A stretch of DNA of 8,487 nucleotides from Ruminococcus sp. UBA3280 (lineage in GTDB: Bacteria > Bacillota > Clostridia > Oscillospirales > Ruminococcaceae): NCBI GenBank assembly GCA_002362175.1, contig DETU01000013.1:1-8487 (forward strand). Reading direction: 5' to 3'. Below the pieces are notes generated by a model. The model made no database searches. It was not told the origin of the DNA and saw nothing but the letters and a program-made list of their open reading frames with translations. Positions 1-6,602 of this stretch are shown here, in pieces. Within the stretch, counting starts at the first letter, position 1. Each line of letters opens with the position of its first letter. A program made the translations under genes and the position numbers.

Positions 1-111
1 ATTTCTTTGTATTCGATAGTAAACGAGTACAATATTTTCAATAAATACAAATCAAATTTTATATTAAACAGCCAATTCCCTCTTTTTTTATCAAAAAATC
101 TGAAAAGACTA
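1..111. other. AT-rich non-coding stretch upstream of the promoter
   Basis: No gene is recognisable here on either strand. The T-run near 81-89 followed by the A-run near 92-98, just upstream of the -35 box, could act as an UP element for the promoter at 112-140. Nothing else stands out. Confidence 0.5.
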
Positions 112-140
112 TTGACATTTCTGAATCAGCGGTCTATAAT
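112..140 (+). promoter_or_regulatory. Sigma-A promoter of the amidoligase cluster
   Basis: TTGACA lies at 112-117 and TATAAT at 135-140, separated by 17 bp, an exact match to the housekeeping consensus. A second TATAAT overlaps at 140-145 but would be 22 bp from the -35 box, so the first is preferred. Transcription would start near 147, giving a leader of about 105 nt before the ATG at 253. No other comparable promoter is seen before the genes that follow up to 5290, so it probably drives all of them. Confidence 0.8.
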
Positions 141-162
141 ATAATCAGAATATTTTAAAAGT

Positions 163-200
163 AAAGACGCTTCGAGTTAATCGGAGTGTCTTTTTTGTTT
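163..200 (+). terminator. Intrinsic terminator or attenuator in the leader of the cluster
   Basis: Bases 163-175 pair with 181-193 as a 13-bp stem (11 Watson-Crick pairs and two G-U pairs) around a 5-nt GTTAA loop. The T-rich tract TTTTTTGTTTT follows, overlapping the stem end. It has all the parts of a rho-independent terminator. It lies downstream of the cluster's own promoter and upstream of the first gene, so it would stop most transcripts after about 50 nt unless relieved. I see no obvious competing antiterminator in the short leader. The alternative is that the promoter-terminator unit makes a tiny RNA. Confidence 0.7.
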
Positions 201-252
201 TACAGGGAACCTGATGTTCGGAATATTACTTTTAAGAAAAGGTGTGATTAAG

Positions 253-1692
253 ATGAAAACTGATTCAAAGATATTGCTTCCAATTCAAAATGCAGACGAG
301 ATAAATCAACTTCTCCGCAGATATGGAGTAAAATTCGGTGTGTACAAAAACGGTCAGTTTAAAGAACAATTTTTTCCATTCGACCCTCTTCCAAGAATTA
401 TTGAATGGGAAAAGTTTAAAGTCATTGAAAAGGGACTTGTTCAGAGGACAGATGCACTGAACGAGTTCCTTTTTGATATTTATCACGAAAAAAATATCAT
501 TCATGACGGCATTGTGCCTGAGGATTTTGTGTATATTTCAAGCGGTTATAAGCCACAGTGTGATGGAATTACTCCGCCGGAAAATATCTACAGTCATATT
601 TCTGGAATCGACCTTGTTGAAGGCAAAGACGGCGAGTGGTATATACTTGAGGATAACCTTCGTATTCCGTCAAGTGCGTCATATCCGCTTATCGCAAGGG
701 AACTGACAAGGGCTGTTTCTCCGGAAATTTTTACGCAGAACGGAATTGTTGACAACAGAAATTATGCGGAACTTCTTAAAGATACAATGGATTTTGTAAA
801 TCGTGGCGGAATAAATGCTATTCTTACTCCCGGAAGATATAATGCGGCATATTTTGAACATTCATATCTTGCAGAAATGACAGGTGCAACGCTTGTTCAG
901 AATGACGAACTTTTTGTTGAAGATAATATGCTCTGGCAGAAAACATATTCAGGCGGCAAAACAAGAATAGGTGCGTTATATCGTCGAATTTCCGATGAAT
1001 ATCTTGACCCGCTGACGTTTAATCCACAGTCGCTTATCGGTATTCCGAATCTTATGGAGGCTTACCGAAGTGGAAATGTTGCGATTATAAATTCACTTGG
1101 CAACGGAGTTGCAGACGATAAGGGAATTTATTATTTTGTGCCGAAGATGATTGAGTATTATCTTGGTGAAAAGGCAATACTTAAAAACGCTCCGACTTAC
1201 CTTCCGTTTTATGATGAAGATAAGGATTATGTTATTAAAAATATTCAAAAGCTGGTTATCAAGGACATTGCTGAAGCAGGTGGATATGGAGTAGTTTTCG
1301 GAAGTGATTTGTCGGAAGAAAAACTTGAAAATTTCAGGCAGACCATCATAAATGAACCACGCTGTTTCATAGCACAGGAAGTAATTGATTTCAAGGAACT
1401 TCCCATTCTTGAAAATGGAGAACAGGTAATGCGAAAAGCGGATTTAAGGGCATTTGTACTGTCCGGTGAAACCACAAGAGTATGGTCGTCGGGACTTACA
1501 AGATTTTCACGGAATCCCGATTCATTCGTAGTAAATTTATCGCAGGGAGGAGGCTTTAAAGATACATGGATACTGTCACGATATAAAGAAAAACGCTTGC
1601 AAAAGGGGCGCGTAAAAGTAGTATTTCCGGGGAACAGAGCAATCGTATTTATTGGCTGGGGCGTTACACGGAAAGAGTATTTACAATGCTGA
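253..1692 (+). CDS. Circularly permuted ATP-grasp family amidoligase (type 2; DUF404/DUF407-like)
   Basis: This is a predicted ATP-dependent carboxylate-amine ligase that would join an amino acid or peptide to an unknown substrate in the cytoplasm. The start at 253 is chosen because an AAGGTG ribosome binding site sits about 8 nt upstream and family similarity begins soon after; an in-frame ATG at 214 is possible but weaker. Family signatures from the ATG at 253 are FPFDPLPRII (residues 41-50), GLVQR and ALNEFL..IYH (61-78), GIDL (118-121), ILEDNLRIPS (131-140) and SQGGGFKDTWIL (430-441), the last normally near the C-terminus of this family. The final roughly 25 residues overlap conserved alpha-E coding in another frame and are unlikely to be functional sequence. 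Neighbours are the alpha-E and transglutaminase genes usual for this family. The substrate is not known from sequence. Confidence 0.9.
   Translation: MKTDSKILLPIQNADEINQLLRRYGVKFGVYKNGQFKEQFFPFDPLPRIIEWEKFKVIEKGLVQRTDALNEFLFDIYHEKNIIHDGIVPEDFVYISSGYKPQCDGITPPENIYSHISGIDLVEGKDGEWYILEDNLRIPSSASYPLIARELTRAVSPEIFTQNGIVDNRNYAELLKDTMDFVNRGGINAILTPGRYNAAYFEHSYLAEMTGATLVQNDELFVEDNMLWQKTYSGGKTRIGALYRRISDEYLDPLTFNPQSLIGIPNLMEAYRSGNVAIINSLGNGVADDKGIYYFVPKMIEYYLGEKAILKNAPTYLPFYDEDKDYVIKNIQKLVIKDIAEAGGYGVVFGSDLSEEKLENFRQTIINEPRCFIAQEVIDFKELPILENGEQVMRKADLRAFVLSGETTRVWSSGLTRFSRNPDSFVVNLSQGGGFKDTWILSRYKEKRLQKGRVKVVFPGNRAIVFIGWGVTRKEYLQC
1602..1685 (+). other. Overlap of the ATP-grasp and alpha-E reading frames with a candidate -1 slippery site
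   Basis: The conserved alpha-E N-terminal motif (SNRIYWLGRYTERV) is encoded upstream of the first ATG of the alpha-E frame, between about 1611 and 1685. That frame has no ATG, GTG or TTG between its upstream stop (TAA at 1584) and 1686. The sequence AAAGGGG at 1602-1608 lies on the ATP-grasp codons as A-AAG-GGG, the X-XXY-YYZ form that allows a -1 slip of Lys and Gly tRNAs directly into the alpha-E frame. A slip here would give a fused protein of about 663 residues. No clear downstream hairpin or close upstream Shine-Dalgarno stimulator was found. An ATT start at 1623 or a plain deletion mutation are alternatives. Confidence 0.5.
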
Positions 1693-2243
1693 AATCACTG
1701 GAAAGATTGTATGATAAGGTCATTGACCGTGACCACTACAGGAAATATCTTGACTGTTTTGGAATGAAAGATATTTATGGCGATTTCAAGGTATTTTTTC
1801 ATAGTTTTATATTTGATAGGAATAACAGCTGTTCTGCTGCATACAATCTTGAACGTGCTTATGATAACGGTATTGTTCTTAGAGAAGAAATTTCAACTGA
1901 TTCTCTTGCATATTTGCAGCTTGCCAAAGATAAGTTGAAATCCGCTGAAAATACTCCGCAGGGACTTGTCGTTGCACTTATGCTGTTGGAAGATATTCTG
2001 TATGGATTTTATGGGTGCTTTATTGACCATGTTTGCAATGAAGAAATACGGGATATTTTTCTTTGTGCCAAGTCTGTTGAACGTGTAGAGCTTTACATAA
2101 GGCTGAAATACCGCAGTGAAAAAGTAATTTCCGAATTTGAAAGAATGTGCAGTTTGTTAAAAAGAATCCCCGAAAATACGCCGTACAGATATAATGAAGA
2201 CGTTCTTGAAAATCTTATGGAAATGATTTATTCAGAAAAATAA
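1686..2243 (+). CDS. Alpha-E domain protein (DUF403), 5' end uncertain
   Basis: This is a helical partner protein nearly always found beside or fused to type 2 circularly permuted ATP-grasp enzymes. Its biochemical role is unknown. The given start is the first ATG in frame and yields 185 residues, but family similarity clearly begins earlier: the hallmark WLGRYTERV lies just before this ATG, and in-frame similarity reaches back to about 1611. The true N-terminus therefore comes from -1 frameshifting off the ATP-grasp gene, from a rare ATT start at 1623, or has been lost by mutation. Even with the extension (about 210 residues) it is short compared with the roughly 300 residues of many family members. 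The stop at 2241-2243 is followed by 20 further open codons in the same frame, ending in a TGA that overlaps the next start codon, so the 3' end may also be truncated. Confidence 0.75.
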   Translation: MLKSLERLYDKVIDRDHYRKYLDCFGMKDIYGDFKVFFHSFIFDRNNSCSAAYNLERAYDNGIVLREEISTDSLAYLQLAKDKLKSAENTPQGLVVALMLLEDILYGFYGCFIDHVCNEEIRDIFLCAKSVERVELYIRLKYRSEKVISEFERMCSLLKRIPENTPYRYNEDVLENLMEMIYSEK

Positions 2244-2302
2244 ATAGGTCATGAATGTGAAGCAACATCATTGATTGGAAGACTTTTTAGCGGAGGTGCA
2301 GT

Positions 2303-3085
2303 ATGAAAACTCTGAATTTTTCTTTTGCTACAAAACTTACTTTTGATAACTATGTTCACAATCATTCATTTGCACTTCGATGTATTCCGATTGAAAGCAG
2401 CTCACAGCATATTGTGAGCTGTGAAATGAATATTTCTCCATTTGTGCCGACAAGAAATACAGTTGACTCATTCGGAAATACCATTACATCAGGATATATT
2501 TCAAAAGAACATCGTTTTCTTGATTTTGAGATAAACGGAAGTGCGGAAATTGATATATCAATGCCGAAAACAGACTTTATACCATGCTATTTGTATCAGT
2601 CAGAATATACAAAGCCGGATAAGAATTTAATGGATTTTTATGCTGAAATTTCCGGGAAATGCAGTAAAAGAAATTTTTTTGAAAGAGCCGTTTTTTTCTC
2701 GGATATTTTATCAGATACAATTCAGTACGAAAAGGGAGTTACTGATACAAAGACTACATCTGTTCAGGCTTTTGAACTGAAAAAAGGTGTTTGTCAGGAC
2801 TTTTCACACATTATGCTGACATTATTGAGAATGGATAAAATTCCATGTCGTTACATGGCAGGACTTGCTGCTTGTGACGGTGAAACTCATAGCTGGGTGG
2901 AAATATGGGACGGCGAAAAGTGGCTTGGTCTTGACCCTGCAAATAACTGTCCCGTAAATGAGGATTATCTCGTTTTATCACAGGGACGTGATTTCGGCGA
3001 CTGTTCCATTGACAGAGGTGTAATGTTCGGGGCTTATACAAAGCAGTTACAGCTTATAACATCAAGCCTGAAAACGTCGTATTAA
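2303..3085 (+). CDS. Transglutaminase-like cysteine protease/acyltransferase family protein
   Basis: The protein has 260 residues. An N-terminal beta-rich region (about 1-90) resembles the bacterial transglutaminase N-terminal domain, and the papain-like core follows. The catalytic triad is visible: Cys164 in GVCQDFSH, His196 in ETHSWVEIW and Asp211 in LGLDPANN. The C-terminal GRDFGDCS motif is also typical. It would cleave or form amide bonds on peptides. No signal peptide is seen, so it is probably cytoplasmic. GGAGGTG at 2292-2298 is a strong ribosome binding site. Its stop codon is overlapped by the ribosome binding site of the next gene, pointing to co-translation. The family is the standard companion of ATP-grasp/alpha-E pairs and is thought to process the ligase product or its protein target; the exact reaction is inferred. 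Confidence 0.9.
   Translation: MKTLNFSFATKLTFDNYVHNHSFALRCIPIESSSQHIVSCEMNISPFVPTRNTVDSFGNTITSGYISKEHRFLDFEINGSAEIDISMPKTDFIPCYLYQSEYTKPDKNLMDFYAEISGKCSKRNFFERAVFFSDILSDTIQYEKGVTDTKTTSVQAFELKKGVCQDFSHIMLTLLRMDKIPCRYMAGLAACDGETHSWVEIWDGEKWLGLDPANNCPVNEDYLVLSQGRDFGDCSIDRGVMFGAYTKQLQLITSSLKTSY
2398..2421 (+). repeat. Perfect 9-bp inverted repeat inside the transglutaminase gene
   Basis: CAGCTCACA at 2398-2406 is the exact reverse complement of TGTGAGCTG at 2413-2421, with a 6-nt loop. It lies about 95 nt into the coding region and could form an mRNA hairpin or a dyad operator. No T-run follows, so it is not a terminator. A function is not established. Confidence 0.5.
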
Positions 3086-3090
3086 GGAGG
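3084..3090 (+). promoter_or_regulatory. Ribosome binding site overlapping the transglutaminase stop codon
   Basis: AAGGAGG at 3084-3090 shares two bases with the TAA stop at 3083-3085 and stands 8 nt before the ATG at 3099. This indicates translational coupling of the transglutaminase and first M14 genes. Confidence 0.7.
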
Positions 3091-3098
3091 TTTTACCA

Positions 3099-4040
3099 AT
3101 GATAAAAACAGTGTCGCAGATAAATCTTGCGGTGAACGAAAAACTTAAAATACAGAAAAACAGTATTAAAAACGGTACTTCAAAAAAACGTATCTGCATA
3201 GTTACGGGAACTCACGGCGATGAACTTGAGGGGCAGTATATCTGCTATGTATTAGGTAAATATCTGAAAGAAAATATAAGCAGACTCAATGGAACTATTG
3301 ATGTTTACCCTGCACTTAATCCTCTCGGAATCGACAGCATAATGCGTGGTATTCCGGGTTATGACCTTGATATGAACAGGACTTTTCCCGGAATCGAATC
3401 CGGTACTATGCCCGAAATGATAGCTTATGAAATTCTGGAAGATATGAAAGGAGCTGATATCTGTATTGATATTCATGCAAGTAATATTTTTCTTCGTGAA
3501 ATTCCGCAGATTCGTATGAGTATTCCAACTTCTGAGGTACTTCTGCCTTATGCTAAAATGCTTAATGTGGATTTTGTATGGGTTCATGCTTCGGCAACGG
3601 TACTTGAATCTACCCTTGCACATTCCCTTAATTCCACGGGAACAAAAACTCTTGTTGTAGAAATGGGGGTTGGAATGAGGATTACAAAGGAGTACTGTAA
3701 ACAGCTTGTGGACGGAATTATTAATCTGCTTGTAAATCTTGAAATGCTGACAGATGTTGAAGTCGGAGAAATTCGAGAGCCTGTAGTTTCTCTTGATGGT
3801 GCAGTTGGATTCGTAAATTCACCGGCAGCAGGAATTTTCGTTCCAGATACGGAATTTGGAAGTATTGTTTCAGAAGGTGATATTATCGGAAGAATTGTTA
3901 ATCCTCTGACAGGGGAGATTGTTGAAAATGCGGTCGCTTCATGTTCGGGACTTTTATTCACTTTGCGTGAATATCCTGTAGTTTACGGCGGTTCGCTTAT
4001 TGCAAGGATTCTGCGTCAGGAGGATAAGAAAAATGACTGA
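3099..4040 (+). CDS. Aspartoacylase/succinylglutamate desuccinylase family (M14-like) zinc deacylase, active-site intact
   Basis: This 313-residue zinc amidohydrolase belongs to the AstE/AspA branch of the carboxypeptidase M14 fold. Zinc ligands are visible as His39 and Glu42 (GTHGDE) and His126 (DIHAS). Substrate-binding DMNRTFPG lies at 91-98, and the catalytic Glu188 sits in LVVEMG. The C-terminal part (about 220-305) is the beta-barrel, lipoyl-like domain usual for the family, with a GIFVPDTEFGSIVSEGD turn. Family members hydrolyse N-acyl or amide bonds on small amino-acid-like substrates. Beside an amidoligase it may trim or remove the ligated group, which is inference. The ribosome binding site is strong, and the 3' end overlaps the next gene by 8 bases. 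All key residues are present, so it should be active. Confidence 0.9.
   Translation: MIKTVSQINLAVNEKLKIQKNSIKNGTSKKRICIVTGTHGDELEGQYICYVLGKYLKENISRLNGTIDVYPALNPLGIDSIMRGIPGYDLDMNRTFPGIESGTMPEMIAYEILEDMKGADICIDIHASNIFLREIPQIRMSIPTSEVLLPYAKMLNVDFVWVHASATVLESTLAHSLNSTGTKTLVVEMGVGMRITKEYCKQLVDGIINLLVNLEMLTDVEVGEIREPVVSLDGAVGFVNSPAAGIFVPDTEFGSIVSEGDIIGRIVNPLTGEIVENAVASCSGLLFTLREYPVVYGGSLIARILRQEDKKND
4018..4023 (+). promoter_or_regulatory. Ribosome binding site that fixes the start of the second M14-like gene
   Basis: AGGAGG at 4018-4023, inside the end of the first M14 gene, stands 9 nt before the ATG at 4033. This supports 4033 over the longer in-frame opening at 4000 and implies coupled translation. 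Confidence 0.7.
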
Positions 4041-4971
4041 AAAAATAATTTTCGCTCTTGAATCGGTTTACAGAGAGCCACTTGAAATAAAGGCTTTTTG
4101 TTTTGGAGATACAAGCAAAAAAACAATATGTATTATGGGAGCAATGCGTGGAAATGAAGTCCAGCAGATGTATGTCTGTGCAAGACTTGTTCAGGAGCTG
4201 AAAATACTTGAAATCAACGGACATATTGCTAAAAATACAGGAATTATGGTAATCCCATGTGCGAATTATCATTCAATGAATATCGGAAAACGTTTCTGGG
4301 CAATGGATAACACCGACATTAACAGAATGTTTCCCGGATATAATCTCGGCGAAACCACCCAGCGTATTGCGGACGGAATTTTTACTGAAATACAGGGATT
4401 TGAATACGGCATACAACTTGCAAGTTTTTATCAGCCGGGGCGTTTCCTGACTCATGTAAAGCAGATGGTTACAGAATTTACAACAGATGACGGACTTGCA
4501 TATTTTGGTCTGCCGTATGCTTTGAAACGTTCTCCAAAACCTTATGACACTACTACTTTAAACTATAACTGGCAGTTGTGGAATACAAAAGCTTATTCGC
4601 TTTTCACGCACTCAACTGATGATATGAAAGAGGATTCAGCTGAAAATGCACTTAACGTAATTATGCGTTTTATGAAAAAACGTGAAATAATAAATTATCC
4701 TATTCATGCAGGGTATGTTACTTCAATTATTAACGAATCAGATATGTTACAGATACATTCTCCCTGCGGTGGAATTTGCAGAATAAAAACAAAAATCGGT
4801 GATGTCGTTGAACGTGGGCAGATAATTGCAGAGATTCTGAATCCGTTGACCTGTGAAATTTTTGCTGAAATAGAAGTTCCCGAAAAAGCAACTGTTTTCT
4901 TCCATTTTGAATCTCCGCTTATTGTCGAGGGAACGGTAATTTTCAAGCTTGTAAAAAATAATGATTTCTGA
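4033..4971 (+). CDS. Aspartoacylase/AstE-like protein lacking the zinc site (predicted pseudoenzyme)
   Basis: This 312-residue paralogue of the preceding gene is similar over its whole length, including the C-terminal barrel domain (about 240-310). The motif positions line up but the chemistry is gone. The GTHGDE zinc motif reads GAMRGNE, so His39 becomes Arg39 while Glu42 is kept. The DIHAS histidine is Gln128 (GIQLAS). The TLVVEMG catalytic Glu is replaced by an aromatic residue in the YSLFTHS stretch (about 188-194). DINRMFPG (95-102), the substrate-binding loop, is retained. It should fold and perhaps still bind substrate, but should not hydrolyse it as a zinc enzyme. Its 8-base overlap with the active paralogue suggests equal synthesis and possibly a heteromer in which it regulates or presents substrate; that role is inferred. 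The frame is uninterrupted, so this is not simple gene decay. Confidence 0.85.
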   Translation: MTEKIIFALESVYREPLEIKAFCFGDTSKKTICIMGAMRGNEVQQMYVCARLVQELKILEINGHIAKNTGIMVIPCANYHSMNIGKRFWAMDNTDINRMFPGYNLGETTQRIADGIFTEIQGFEYGIQLASFYQPGRFLTHVKQMVTEFTTDDGLAYFGLPYALKRSPKPYDTTTLNYNWQLWNTKAYSLFTHSTDDMKEDSAENALNVIMRFMKKREIINYPIHAGYVTSIINESDMLQIHSPCGGICRIKTKIGDVVERGQIIAEILNPLTCEIFAEIEVPEKATVFFHFESPLIVEGTVIFKLVKNNDF

Positions 4972-4981
4972 GGTGATTTCA

Positions 4982-5290
4982 ATGAAAATTATGATAACTG
5001 TAAATACAATGCAGGAAATGGGACGGCTCTGCTATGAACTTGGAAGCAGACATATTTCAGCTGAAATAGGCGAAAATATTGTGAAATGTCCCTTTGATGA
5101 AGGTCTGTTTTTAAGCCTTAATACACTGGGATTTCACGTTGAAAAAAACGGAGATGATGATTCAGATAATAATTCACATACAAAAATACATCAGGAAATT
5201 TATAGACAATCTGTTTCAAATGCACAGGGACATACGGTGACTGTTACAACTCATTCTGAAACATTTTCAACGAGTACAGATATAAAGTGA
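4982..5290 (+). CDS. Small hypothetical protein with acidic linker and Ser/Thr-rich tail
   Basis: I do not recognise this family. The start at 4982 is chosen because GAGGTG at 4970-4975 precedes it by 6 nt; an in-frame ATG at 4961 lies inside the previous gene and lacks such a site. The product has 102 residues. Positions 1-55 look like a small folded alpha/beta domain with Cys17 and Cys36. Then comes a polar acidic linker (DDDSDNN, 58-64) and a flexible tail in which 10 of the last 20 residues are Ser or Thr, ending in DIK. There is no signal peptide or membrane segment. It lies immediately after the M14-like pair and appears co-transcribed. A small protein with a disordered tail in an amidoligase cluster could be the modification target, a carrier or a regulator; none of these is proven. 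Confidence 0.7.
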   Translation: MKIMITVNTMQEMGRLCYELGSRHISAEIGENIVKCPFDEGLFLSLNTLGFHVEKNGDDDSDNNSHTKIHQEIYRQSVSNAQGHTVTVTTHSETFSTSTDIK

Positions 5291-5291
5291 A

Positions 5292-6602
5292 ATGAATGTG
5301 TTTTTTCTTTTGGAACAGGCACAGTAGGCAGGTGCAGAAATTGTGCTGAATGTTGTTGTTACAGGACTGTATTCCGAGAAAGATGTTGTGGTTCGCATCG
5401 ACGATAAGGTTTGTCATTATAAAGGAGATAATATTATTTTGGCAAACGGTGCAAGTGAAAATATGGTGGCATTTGATAGATGGATATTGCCGGATGTAAT
5501 AGGAGAGGGTGCAGCACAAACTCTGATGAATCTACATTCAGTACAGCCTGGAAAAAGGATTCTTATGCTGGGAACAGGAAATGTTGGTTTAGTCGTCAGT
5601 TATCAGCTTATGCAGACAGACTGTGAAGTAGTCGCTATGGTGGAAGCTGCATTTCGTGTAGGAGGCTATGGCGTTCACGCATCAAAAGTTGCAAGGTGCG
5701 GTGTTCCGTTTTATCTGCGTCATACTATTATATACAGAAAGTGTTACAGGCGTTGTAATTGCGGAATTAGATGAGAAATGGCAAAAAATTGGCGGAACGG
5801 AAAAACATTTTGATGTGGATACGATTTGCCTTGCAGTAGGACTTTTTCCTATGTCACAGCTTTGTGAGATGGCTGGATGTAAGATGATTGACCGTGGTGG
5901 TTTGGTGCCTGAAATTGATGCTTTCGGTGAAACGAGGATTTTCGGTATTGCAGCTGCATATAGAAGCGGTTTTATGACTGCTGAAGAAAAAAATGTAGTT
6001 GCGGCAGAAGAATCTGCCCTGCAAATGCTGCGAAAGGGAATGTTTGCTCCGGAAAATCGTGGAAAAGTTCTTGAGTATACTGATGAGGGTATTACAAACT
6101 CTATGAATCTGCTCCGAAAAGGGTATATAGCAGACGAAGAGATAGAGCAGTACCCGAGTGTAAAAAAGATGAAGGGAATACATCCGGTAATCGAATGTAC
6201 GCAGAATCTTCCATGTAATCCATGTCAGGATGCCTGTTCAAAAGGATGTATTCGGATTGGAGCGGACATCACTCACTTCCTGCCGTGAATGAAAATGTGC
6301 CTTGTGTCGTCTGTGGAATGTGTGTGGCATCCTGTTCAGGACAAGCCATTTTCTTGATGAATGAGGATGTTGGAAATGGTATGGCAACGATTACAATGCC
6401 TTATGAATTTTTGCTGCTTCCGCAGACCAAAGAAAAGGACTTTGCATTGAACCGCAGCGGAAAACGGATATGTGGGGCAGAGGTCATATCACTGCGTTCT
6501 GCAAAGGCATTTTATTAAACTCATTTACTGACAATACAGGTGCCGGCTGAAATGGCTATGTGTGCCAGATTCTATCAGAAAGCTGAGGTGTATACAGATT
6601 GA
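5292..6602 (+). pseudogene. Broken FAD/NAD-binding oxidoreductase with Fe-S motifs (opine/hydroxyproline dehydrogenase alpha-subunit-like)
   Basis: This is a remnant of a pyridine-nucleotide-disulfide-type oxidoreductase like the HcnB, OoxA or D-hydroxyproline dehydrogenase alpha subunits. The first roughly 100 residues, with the N-terminal FAD-binding GxGxxG, are missing; similarity starts at FLLEQAQ near 5301. Visible pieces are a nucleotide-binding GTGNVG, VDTICLAVGL, and the cysteine clusters CNPCQDACSKGC and CVVCGMCVASC for [4Fe-4S] binding. Lesions are TAG at 5325, a frameshift near 5727-5733, an apparent in-frame loss of the FAD-contacting GD segment near 5940-5955, a one-base frameshift near 6271-6276, and TAA at 6516 followed by 27 more family-like codons to the TGA at 6600. 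The intact enzyme would have oxidised an amino-acid-type substrate together with the DAO-like subunit encoded next. It cannot be functional now. Confidence 0.85.

Noticed and set aside
214..252. In-frame ATG at 214 as the ATP-grasp start.
   Set aside because: The added 13 residues do not look like family sequence, and the ATG at 253 has the better ribosome binding site. Kept only as an alternative.
1547..1586. AGGAGG followed by an ATG at 1566 in the alpha-E frame, a possible alternative start for alpha-E.
   Set aside because: The frame closes at TAA 1584 after six codons, and the AGGAGG is explained by the conserved Gly-Gly-Gly codons of the ATP-grasp C-terminal motif.
3252..3961. Long reverse-strand open frames opposite the M14-like genes.
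   Set aside because: They have no ribosome binding sites or recognisable motifs and lie antisense to well-conserved coding sequence.
4000..4032. Longer N-terminus for the second M14-like gene.
   Set aside because: It lies inside the end of the previous gene. AGGAGG at 4018-4023 points to the ATG at 4033, which also aligns with the paralogue.
5292..6602. Programmed frameshifting or stop-codon recoding to restore the alpha-like oxidoreductase.
   Set aside because: Too many independent lesions, plus a missing N-terminal cofactor domain and the apparent loss of the FAD GD segment; decay is simpler.
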